This document shows positions 1-4,908 of a stretch of DNA of 6,182 nucleotides, one piece after another. Every line of letters begins with the position of its first letter. Within the stretch, counting starts at the first letter, position 1. The notes below the pieces were generated by a model. It saw only the letters and a program-made list of their open reading frames with translations. It was not told where the DNA came from and made no database searches. The translations under genes and the position numbers were made by a program. The stretch is taken from positions 1 through 6,182 of the forward strand of contig CAZBJX010000042.1 of NCBI GenBank assembly GCA_964492335.1. Reading direction: 5' to 3'. Origin of the DNA: JAFGCL01 sp964492335 (lineage in GTDB: Bacteria; Chloroflexota; Dehalococcoidia; UBA2247; RBG-13-53-26).

Positions 1-5
1 GGGAG

Positions 6-48
6 TGGTCAAATTACTTGAAAACACCCTGGGTCAATAACGTGAAAA
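6..48. repeat. Two imperfect ~19-bp direct repeats, IS21-like element end
   Basis: The copies at 6-24 (TGGTCAAATTACTTGAAAA) and 30-48 (TGGGTCAATAACGTGAAAA) share a TGG(G)TCAA...AC.TGAAAA pattern and sit 24 bp apart. Ungapped they match at about 14 of 19 positions, and better with one gap. Closely spaced GGTCA...TGAAAA motifs are typical of the multiple terminal transposase-binding repeats of IS21-family (IstA/IstB) elements. No transposase is visible, so if this reading is right the element lies to the left of the window or is a remnant. The family assignment is from memory of such ends and was not checked by search. A chance repeat or a binding site for another protein remains possible. Confidence 0.4.
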
Positions 49-95
49 GTGACAGTCAAGACCACCAAGACCACTGTGAAGGAGAATGGGACCGA

Positions 96-121
96 GAGGT
101 GAGGCACCTGGGCATCACCTC
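96..121 (+). other. Possible leader hairpin with alternative pairing
   Basis: GAGGTGA (96-102) is perfectly complementary to TCACCTC (115-121). The same left arm can instead pair through AGGTG (97-101) with CACCT (105-109) across a 3-nt loop, so the two foldings exclude each other. The structure lies just before the ribosome binding site (127-131) of the downstream gene and would be in its leader if translation starts at 137. It could modulate translation, or it may be chance. No known riboswitch class is recognised. Confidence 0.25.
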
Positions 122-126
122 CATTT

Positions 127-131
127 AGGAG
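127..131 (+). promoter_or_regulatory. Ribosome binding site that decides the start at 137
   Basis: AGGAG lies 5 nt upstream of the ATG at 137. The alternative in-frame ATG at 86 has its GGAG only 1 nt away, which is too close for efficient initiation. The extra 17 residues it would add also do not look like the family's N-terminus. Confidence 0.65.
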
Positions 132-136
132 CGATT

Positions 137-724
137 ATGCGAGAAGAGACATTCGATCATGTGTTCCAGTTCAAGGTGACTCTGATGGTAGTGAGGCCGC
201 CTGTCTGGAGGCGAATTCAGATCCCTCATACCTGCAACTTCTGGGATTTGCATATTGCCATTCAGGATGCCATGGGCTGGAGCGGATACCATCTGCACGA
301 GTTCCGGATGAAGTCCCCTGACAGAGCGCAGGAGGTCTCGATCGGCATACCTGACGAGAAAGATGATCAGTTCTGGGGCAGCCCGGTGGTTCCGGGCTGG
401 GAGGTCTCGATTGCCAGCCTCTTCACTCTGGAGAACCGGTCAGCCACCTACACATACGACTTCGGCGACGGTTGGCGACATACAATCAGGCTGGAGCGGA
501 TACTTCCCAGGGATATGGACATCCGCTATCCTGTGTGCACCGGGGGAAAACGGGCCTGCCCGCCGGAAGACTGCGGGGGACCACGCTCCTACGACGCATT
601 CCTGGAGGCCATTTCGGACCCGGCCCATGAACGGCATCAAGAAATGCTGGAATTGGCGGGAGGCGAGTTCGACCCGGAGGCGTTCGTTCCCGGCGAGATG
701 AGGTTCGATGACTCCGGGGAGTGA
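137..724 (+). CDS. Plasmid pRiA4b ORF-3 family protein
   Basis: This encodes a 195-residue soluble protein of the pRiA4b ORF-3 family (the PF07929 type), whose biochemical role is not established. Family hallmarks are visible: an N-terminal beta strand leading into RPPVWRRI (residues 20-27), HLHEF (52-56), YTYDFGDGWRHTI (105-117), and a cysteine-containing CTGG...CPPEDCGG stretch (134-148) followed by a helical C-terminus. The length is normal and the gene looks intact. The ATG at 137 is preferred because of its AGGAG; starting at 86 would give 212 residues. The gene stands alone on the plus strand, next to IS-like end repeats, and its base composition looks less GC-rich than its neighbours. 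Relatives often occur on plasmids, on mobile elements and as lone accessory genes, so acquisition by transfer is plausible. No signal peptide or membrane segment is seen. Confidence 0.87.
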   Translation: MREETFDHVFQFKVTLMVVRPPVWRRIQIPHTCNFWDLHIAIQDAMGWSGYHLHEFRMKSPDRAQEVSIGIPDEKDDQFWGSPVVPGWEVSIASLFTLENRSATYTYDFGDGWRHTIRLERILPRDMDIRYPVCTGGKRACPPEDCGGPRSYDAFLEAISDPAHERHQEMLELAGGEFDPEAFVPGEMRFDDSGE

Positions 725-747
725 ACAGGCCTTCGTCAAAGGAATGG

Positions 748-773
748 CCCTCGAACAGCTCGACACCCGAGGG
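748..773. terminator. Weak candidate bidirectional hairpin between convergent genes
   Basis: CCCTCG (748-753) and CGAGGG (768-773) are perfect inverted arms around a 14-nt loop. They lie in the 82-bp gap between two convergent stop codons, where terminators for both strands are expected. Neither strand has a T-run after the stem, and the stem is only 6 bp, so a canonical intrinsic terminator is not supported. Rho-dependent or other termination could act here. Confidence 0.25.
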
Positions 774-806
774 TTGCTGACCGACGGAGGCTTGCGCCGC
801 CATTCT

Positions 807-1238
807 TCACAGGGCGTAGATCTCCGGGCCGAAGGTGCGCACCCAGTTCTTCTGAAGGACGCTGACCGCCTCCTTCGTCCTGTCCACCGCCATGATGACA
901 ATGGCCTGGCCGCTCTCTCCCCTGCCCAGGTAGGGGTACAGGTAGAGGACGTTTATGTTGGCCGCTTTCAGGGGCCTCAGCACCGCCACCAGGCCGCCCG
1001 GGTGGTCCGGGACTTCCACGGCAATGACGTCCCTCTCCACCACGGACAGGCCGATGCTGCGCAGGACGTTGATGGTCTTGACGGGGTTGTCGCTGACAAA
1101 CCTGACGTCTGCAGTGTCCTGGGTCTCGGCCACCGAGATGGCCCGGATATTGATCCCTTCAACCCCTAGGCGCTCGCTGATGTCCATCAGGACGCCGGGG
1201 AGGTTCTCCAGGGTTATCGAAATCTGTTTGATGGCCAT
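807..1238 (-). CDS. Tandem ACT-domain protein, putative amino-acid sensor of the VOR operon
   Basis: This 143-residue protein is built almost entirely of two ACT-like domains. The first spans about residues 3-66 (starting IKQISITLENLPGVL, with a GINIRAISVAE strand) and the second about 70-136 (starting DVIAVEVPDHPGGL, with AANINVLYLYPY). The LPG and HPGGL turns between strand and helix are the usual ligand-binding loops of ACT domains. There is no attached catalytic or DNA-binding domain, so the protein matches stand-alone tandem-ACT proteins of the COG4747 type. A start at 1238 is chosen because AGGAG lies 6 nt upstream and the domain begins at once; a longer ORF to 1334 would add a low-complexity Arg/Ala-rich leader. 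It is the last gene of the oxidoreductase operon, 37 bp after the gamma subunit. A role in sensing branched-chain or aromatic amino acids, or in modulating the enzyme, is inferred from position. Confidence 0.9.
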   Translation of the reverse strand: MAIKQISITLENLPGVLMDISERLGVEGINIRAISVAETQDTADVRFVSDNPVKTINVLRSIGLSVVERDVIAVEVPDHPGGLVAVLRPLKAANINVLYLYPYLGRGESGQAIVIMAVDRTKEAVSVLQKNWVRTFGPEIYAL

Positions 1239-1244
1239 GCTCAG

Positions 1245-1249
1245 CTCCT
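1245..1249 (-). promoter_or_regulatory. Ribosome binding site of the ACT gene
   Basis: On the minus strand AGGAG lies 6 nt before the ATG at 1238. It lies in the 37-bp gap after the gamma-subunit stop. This indicates independent ribosome loading, and it fixes the start well downstream of the longest open frame. Confidence 0.75.
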
Positions 1250-1275
1250 GGACCGATGCCCGCGTTTGCCGCCCC

Positions 1276-1851
1276 TCAGCCTGGTGCGCTGCGCGCGGAG
1301 GCCTCGCCCTGCCTCCTGGGCACCGTGAACTCATACCCTGCCATCAGGGCTTTCTTATTGACGGCAATCAGCCTGGTCTTGGTCTTGAAGGTCTCCTTCA
1401 AGGTCTCAACGATGGTGTCCATGGACACCAGGTTGGTCTTCTTGATGAACGCGCCCAGCATTATCATGTTGGCCCCCCTGGCGTTGCCCAGGTCCTCCGC
1501 CATGCGCGTGGCCGGCACCCCCAGAAGCTCGATGTCTCCCCGGGGGATGTCGGCGGTGACCAGGGAGGAGTTGTAGAGCAGCACACCCCCGGACTCGACC
1601 TGGTTCTGGAACCTGGCCAGGGAAGGCTGGCTCATGACCACGATGAACTCGGGCGACGATGCCACCGGCGATGCGATCTCCTCGTCCGAGATGGCCACGG
1701 TGCAGTTGGCCGTGCCGCCGCGGACCTCGACGCCGTAGGAGGGCAGGTAGGTGACGTGCTTGCCCTCGATCATGGCCGCCTGGGCCAGGTTGAGGCCCAT
1801 GGACAGGACCCCCTGGCCGCCGAAGCCGGCGAAGACCGTCTTAATGAGCAT
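1276..1851 (-). CDS. 2-oxoacid:ferredoxin oxidoreductase, gamma subunit
   Basis: This 191-residue gamma subunit belongs to a CoA-dependent 2-oxoacid:ferredoxin oxidoreductase, in the cytoplasm. The family (POR/VOR/KOR gamma domain) helps form the CoA-binding part of the complex. Visible hallmarks are GFGGQG (residues 9-14) after the first strand and the conserved SYGVEVRGG loop (38-46), followed by TANCTVAISDEEI. Later come NPV-like ASPVASSPEFIVVMSQPSL and a GANMIMLGAF segment (near 130-140), all typical of this family. Length is normal for a separate gamma subunit. The start at 1851 is chosen because MLIKTVFAGFGGQG is the standard N-terminus; upstream codons in this frame overlap the beta gene. 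The start overlaps the beta stop by 11 bp, which implies translational coupling. The last ~15 residues are Arg/Ala-rich and not conserved-looking. Confidence 0.95.
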   Translation of the reverse strand: MLIKTVFAGFGGQGVLSMGLNLAQAAMIEGKHVTYLPSYGVEVRGGTANCTVAISDEEIASPVASSPEFIVVMSQPSLARFQNQVESGGVLLYNSSLVTADIPRGDIELLGVPATRMAEDLGNARGANMIMLGAFIKKTNLVSMDTIVETLKETFKTKTRLIAVNKKALMAGYEFTVPRRQGEASARSAPG

Positions 1852-2596
1852 ACCGGCCCCCCGTCGTGTCCTTGATGACCCCCAGCGGGAACACCTTGAC
1901 CATCTCCTTCTCCACCCACTGCCACGATTCCACCACGCCCATCTTCCAGTTGACGGGACAGGGGGAGAGGACCTCCACCAGGGCATAGCCCAGGTCGTCC
2001 ATCTGAATGCGGAAGGCCTTCTCGATGGCCTTCTTGGTCTTCCGGATGCTGGCGGGGGAGTAGACCGCGGTGCGCTCGATGTAGACCACCCCGTCCAGAA
2101 GGGCCAGCATCTCGCTGATCTTGAGCGGGTGCCCCTCGATGATGGAGTCGCGGCCGAAGGGGCTGGTGGTGGTGGTCTGGCCCAGCAGGGTGGTCGGCGC
2201 CATCTGCCCGCCGGTCATGCCGTAGACGGCGTTGTTGACGAAGATGGTGGTGATGCGCTCGCCCCGGTTGGCGCAGTGGACGGTCTCCGCGGTGCCGATG
2301 GCGGCCAGGTCGCCGTCTCCCTGGTAGTTGAGCACAATGGCCTCCGGGCAGGCCCTCTTCAGCCCGGTGGCTACTGCGGCCCCGCGGCCGTGGGCCGACT
2401 CGGCGAAGTCCACGTCAATGTATTCATAGGCGAAGACCGAGCAGCCACAGGGGGCCACGCCCACGGTCCTGTCCTTGATGCCCATCTCCTCGATGATCTC
2501 GGCCACCAGCCGGTGGATGATGGAGTGGCCGCATCCGGCGCAGTGGTGGAAGGCCTTTCTCTTCAGCAGCGCAGGCCGGCTGTACACCCTGTTCAT
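1841..2596 (-). CDS. 2-oxoacid:ferredoxin oxidoreductase, beta (TPP-binding) subunit
   Basis: This 251-residue catalytic subunit binds thiamine pyrophosphate and decarboxylates the 2-oxoacid. The TPP/Mg motif is clear: GDGD (residues 93-96) through NNAVYGMTGGQ (121-131). The family's cluster-binding cysteines are also present: CAGCGH (C19, C22), APCGCS (C50 or C52) and SPCP (C213), consistent with a [4Fe-4S] cluster near TPP. The APTTLLGQ...TTSPFGRD loop (133-150) resembles 2-oxoisovalerate (VOR) beta subunits more than pyruvate enzymes, though KOR-type substrates are not excluded. The start at 2596 is the ATG inside the ATGA overlap with the alpha stop; upstream codons in this frame are a shadow of alpha. 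No strong Shine-Dalgarno is seen, in line with translational coupling. It has the usual length for a separate beta subunit. Confidence 0.95.
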   Translation of the reverse strand: MNRVYSRPALLKRKAFHHCAGCGHSIIHRLVAEIIEEMGIKDRTVGVAPCGCSVFAYEYIDVDFAESAHGRGAAVATGLKRACPEAIVLNYQGDGDLAAIGTAETVHCANRGERITTIFVNNAVYGMTGGQMAPTTLLGQTTTTSPFGRDSIIEGHPLKISEMLALLDGVVYIERTAVYSPASIRKTKKAIEKAFRIQMDDLGYALVEVLSPCPVNWKMGVVESWQWVEKEMVKVFPLGVIKDTTGGRYAH

Positions 2597-3666
2597 GGCC
2601 GGGTGCAGCCTCTCTGATAGTAGTGACGGGCGACGACGCGAAGCACCTCCGCCGGCGTGGGGACCACCCCGCCCGGCCGGCCGTAGAAGAAGACATCGGC
2701 CTTGTCTCCCACTGCCAGGCGCACGTCTTCCACCATCTGGCCCATGTTCAGCTCGAAGACCATGAAGTTCTTCGTAGTCTGGCACAGGGCCTCCATCTCC
2801 TCTGTGGGGAAGGGCCACAGGGTGATCGGCCGGAACAGCCCCACCTTCAGCCCGTAGCCCCGGGCGTTCTTGACGGCGCCCCGGGCGATGCGGGCCCCGA
2901 TGCCGAAGGCCACCACGATCAGCTCGGCGTCGTCCACCATGAAGGACTCGCTGGTGGTCTCCTGCTCGGCGATCAACTGGTACCGGCGGTACAGGCTCCA
3001 GTTGAGCTCTTCCACCTCCCGGGGGTTGGAAGACAGTATCTTGACGATCCGGCTGGGCCGGCCGGCGGCCCCGCGGAGGGCGTCAGGCCTGATGGGCAGT
3101 ACCTCCGGGGCCTCGTGCGCAAACTCCACCGGCTCCATCATCTGCCCCAGCACGGCATCCGCCAGCACCAGGACCGGGATGCGGTAGGTGTCGGCCAGGT
3201 CGAAGGCCCGGTGGGTGAGGTCCGCCAGCTCCTGCCCCGTTGAAGGCGCCAGCACTATGGTCCGGTAGTCCCCGTGTCCGCCCCCACGCGTGGACTGGAA
3301 GTAGTCGGACTGGGAGGCGGAGATGCTGCCCAGCCCCGGGCCGCCCCGGGTCACGTTGACGATCACCGCCGGGAGCTCGTTCGAAGCCAGGTACGAGATC
3401 CCCTCCTGCTTCAGGCTGATGCCGGGGCTGGAGGAAGAGGTCATGGTCCTCACGCCGGCCAGGCTGGCCCCGTAGACCATGTTTATCGCGGAGATCTCGC
3501 TCTCGGCCTGGATGAAGGTGGACCCCTTCCTGCGCCCCAGGTGCTCCGCCATGTACTCGGTGAGCTCATTCTGGGGGGTTATGGGGTAGCCGAAGTAGCA
3601 CTGGCAGCCGGCGCGGATGGCGGCCTCGCCGATGACGCTGTTGCCCGCCATGAGGACCTTACTCAC
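2593..3666 (-). CDS. vorB: 2-oxoacid:ferredoxin oxidoreductase, alpha subunit (VorB-like)
   Basis: This 357-residue alpha subunit carries the pyrimidine-binding and C-terminal transketolase-like domains of a 2-oxoacid:ferredoxin oxidoreductase. Hallmarks are GNSVIGEAAIRAG (8-20), GYPITPQNE (26-34), the conserved glutamate in QAESEISA (E55), TSSSSPG (76-82) and NVTRGGPGLG (104-113). After about residue 245 a Rossmann-like C-terminal domain follows (ELIVVAFG, then GLKVGLFRPITLWPFP and MVFELNMGQM). The pattern matches VorB-type (3-methyl-2-oxobutanoate) alpha subunits, and KorA is the nearest alternative. The likely start is a GTG at 3666, overlapping the ferredoxin stop by 8 bp with AGAGGTG 4 nt upstream; the ATG at codon 6 would cut off the first beta strand. 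Expected reaction: 2-oxoacid + CoA + oxidised ferredoxin gives acyl-CoA + CO2 + reduced ferredoxin. The substrate is inferred by resemblance only. Confidence 0.94.
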   Translation of the reverse strand: MSKVLMAGNSVIGEAAIRAGCQCYFGYPITPQNELTEYMAEHLGRRKGSTFIQAESEISAINMVYGASLAGVRTMTSSSSPGISLKQEGISYLASNELPAVIVNVTRGGPGLGSISASQSDYFQSTRGGGHGDYRTIVLAPSTGQELADLTHRAFDLADTYRIPVLVLADAVLGQMMEPVEFAHEAPEVLPIRPDALRGAAGRPSRIVKILSSNPREVEELNWSLYRRYQLIAEQETTSESFMVDDAELIVVAFGIGARIARGAVKNARGYGLKVGLFRPITLWPFPTEEMEALCQTTKNFMVFELNMGQMVEDVRLAVGDKADVFFYGRPGGVVPTPAEVLRVVARHYYQRGCTRP

Positions 3667-3874
3667 GGTACACCTCTATGGCGGCCTCGGGGCAGACGAT
3701 GGCGCAGATGGCGCAGCCGGTGCATTCGGCCCCGTTGTTGAAGGCGGCGGGGAAGTACCCTGCGGCGTTGACCTTGTCCGAAATGGAGAGTGATTTCTTG
3801 GGGCAGAAGGCGATGCAGACCTCGCATCCCTTGCACATTACCTGGTCTATTTCGATGTAACCCTTAGCTGCCAT
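3659..3874 (-). CDS. 2x[4Fe-4S] ferredoxin, delta subunit of the oxidoreductase
   Basis: This 71-residue protein has two complete CxxCxxCxxxCP motifs: C14, C17, C20, C24 and C51, C54, C57, C61. Each should bind a [4Fe-4S] cluster, with the last cysteine of each motif contributing across to the other cluster. The IEIDQVMCKGCEVC start and CPEAAIEVYRE end are typical of KorD/VorD-type delta subunits, which pass electrons from the TPP site to free ferredoxin. It is shorter than the roughly 100-residue delta subunits of hyperthermophilic archaea but usual for bacterial and methanogen KorD-like proteins. It is the first gene of the operon, and its stop overlaps the alpha start by 8 bp. The Shine-Dalgarno before the ATG at 3874 is weak (AGAG directly adjacent), so the mRNA may be nearly leaderless or use a weak site. 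Confidence 0.95.
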   Translation of the reverse strand: MAAKGYIEIDQVMCKGCEVCIAFCPKKSLSISDKVNAAGYFPAAFNNGAECTGCAICAIVCPEAAIEVYRE

Positions 3875-3903
3875 CTCTGATCGTTCGACGGGTCCGATCT
3901 ATA

Positions 3904-3933
3904 ATTCTATGCCTAAGCTGCCCCCGTTTACAA
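3904..3933 (-). promoter_or_regulatory. Candidate sigma-70-like promoter of the VOR operon
   Basis: On the minus strand TTGTAA (3933-3928) is followed after 18 nt by TAGAAT (3909-3904), which match the -35 and -10 consensus at 4/6 and 5/6 positions. Transcription would start near 3897, about 23 nt before the ferredoxin ATG at 3874. The site lies in a locally AT-rich patch of the 123-bp intergenic gap, unusual in this GC-rich block. No operator repeat is obvious. Confidence 0.45.
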
Positions 3934-3997
3934 ATCGCCACGCCTTCCAGCGCCGGGAAACGGCCTCGTGGGGATGCCTCCGGGCGGGCCCCGGCGT

Positions 3998-4789
3998 CTA
4001 GTCCGGCATCTCCGGGGCCCAGGAGACCCCGTTGATGTGGCTGCCGCCGTCGGCGAAGATGGTGTTGCCCGTTACGTAGCACGCATCGTCAGAGGCCAGG
4101 AAGAGGGCCACGCCGCCGATGTCGCGCTCCGGGTCGCCCATCCTGCCCATGGGGTTCTGCTTGAGCAGGGCGGCGGCGTTCTCCGGGCTGTTGCGCCGAA
4201 AGGACTCGTAGGAGGGGGTGGCCGCTGCGGGGCAGATGATGTTGGCCAGGATGTTGTGCCGGCCCCACTCGCGGGCCGCGGACCGGGTCAGGGTGCGCAG
4301 GGCCTCCTTGGCCACGTTGTACTCGGCGGTGTACATGTGGGCGTTTATGCCGTTGAGCGAGCACATGGAGATGATGCGGCCGCCGCCGGCCTGCTTCATG
4401 TGAGGGAACACCGCCTGCATGGCCCAGAAGGCGGCAAACGGCCCCATGCGCAGGGCCCTTTCCAGCCTGGCCTCGGACTTGCGCTCCAGTCGCGAGTAGT
4501 CACCCCCGCCCCACGCATTGTTCACCAGGATGTCCACCCGTCCCTGGGTGCTCACGGTGGCTTCCACCATGGCCAGGATGCTCTCCTTCCTGGTGACGTC
4601 CGTGGTAACCGCCAGGGCCCTGGTGCCGAAGTCCCTGGTTATCCCGGCGGCAGTCTGCTCACCCAGTTCGCTCTTGATCTCGGCGATGATCACCGCCGCT
4701 CCCTCGGAGGCAAAACGGCGCGCCACTGCCTTGCCTATCCCCTCACCGGCCCCGGTGATGATGGCCACCCTGTCCAGCAGTCGATCCAT
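3998..4789 (-). CDS. Short-chain dehydrogenase/reductase (SDR, classical type)
   Basis: This 263-residue NAD(P)(H)-dependent oxidoreductase has a Rossmann fold. Classical SDR motifs are in order: the TGAGEGIG cofactor loop (12-19), an acidic residue ending the second strand (E37, which suggests NAD(H) rather than NADP(H)), D64 near the adenine, NNAW (90-93, in place of the usual NNAG), and the catalytic Ser144, Tyr157 and Lys161 (YNVAK). A late NTIFADGG (242-249) is typical of the family. The start at 4789 is chosen because AAGGAG lies 6 nt upstream; an ATG at 4819 would add 10 residues without a good site. The substrate is unknown. Being 119 bp after an acyl-CoA dehydrogenase suggests a 3-hydroxyacyl or other alcohol intermediate of acyl-CoA breakdown, but 3-oxoacyl reductase activity is equally possible. 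It ends 123 bp before the ferredoxin gene. Confidence 0.93.
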   Translation of the reverse strand: MDRLLDRVAIITGAGEGIGKAVARRFASEGAAVIIAEIKSELGEQTAAGITRDFGTRALAVTTDVTRKESILAMVEATVSTQGRVDILVNNAWGGGDYSRLERKSEARLERALRMGPFAAFWAMQAVFPHMKQAGGGRIISMCSLNGINAHMYTAEYNVAKEALRTLTRSAAREWGRHNILANIICPAAATPSYESFRRNSPENAAALLKQNPMGRMGDPERDIGGVALFLASDDACYVTGNTIFADGGSHINGVSWAPEMPD

Positions 4790-4795
4790 TCTCTT

Positions 4796-4801
4796 CTCCT
4801 T
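4796..4801 (-). promoter_or_regulatory. Ribosome binding site that decides the SDR start
   Basis: AAGGAG on the minus strand lies 6 nt before the ATG at 4789. The upstream in-frame ATG at 4819 lacks a comparable site, so the shorter protein is favoured. Confidence 0.75.
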
Positions 4802-4868
4802 CGTGAATGTGCCGGCCATGGACCGGAGACGGCCACCCTGCGCCCGTCAGCACCCGCCCTGCAACGGG

Positions 4869-4885
4869 GGATGCTGCGGGCATCC
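4869..4885. other. Perfect inverted repeat after the acyl-CoA dehydrogenase stop
   Basis: GGATGC (4869-4874) and GCATCC (4880-4885) are perfect arms around a 5-nt loop. They start about 23 nt after the end of the acyl-CoA dehydrogenase gene on the minus strand, in the 119-bp gap before the SDR. No T-run follows on the minus strand, so it is not a canonical intrinsic terminator. It could stabilise the upstream mRNA 3' end, attenuate readthrough, or be chance in GC-rich DNA. Confidence 0.3.
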
Positions 4886-4908
4886 GGCGCGCCGTCTCTC
4901 TCTGTGGG

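Noticed and set aside
58..74. 8-bp direct repeat AAGACCAC (58-65 and 67-74) as a possible target-site duplication
   Set aside because: The copies are separated by 1 bp rather than by an element, so they cannot flank an insertion.
86..136. Longer N-terminus of the pRiA4b ORF-3 protein from the ATG at 86
   Set aside because: Its Shine-Dalgarno is only 1 nt from the ATG and the added residues do not look like the family start; the ATG at 137 has a well-placed AGGAG.
440..901. Minus-strand frames (440-901, 486-803) opposite the pRiA4b ORF-3 gene
   Set aside because: They are Arg/Pro/Ser-rich with no motif, and they conflict with the conserved plus-strand protein.
955..1875. Plus-strand open frame of 306 codons opposite the ACT and gamma genes
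   Set aside because: It is antisense to two clearly conserved genes. Its translation is rich in Gly, Asp and His with no recognisable motif, as expected for a shadow frame in GC-rich DNA.
1751..3243. Plus-strand frames (1751-2617 and 2623-3243) opposite beta and alpha
   Set aside because: Both are antisense to the beta and alpha subunits, which have diagnostic motifs. The translations show compositional bias only.
3981..3997. Possible terminator hairpin after the SDR stop (CCGGG/CCCGG arms)
   Set aside because: The stem is only 5 bp, in very GC-rich sequence where such pairs are common, and no T-run follows on the minus strand.
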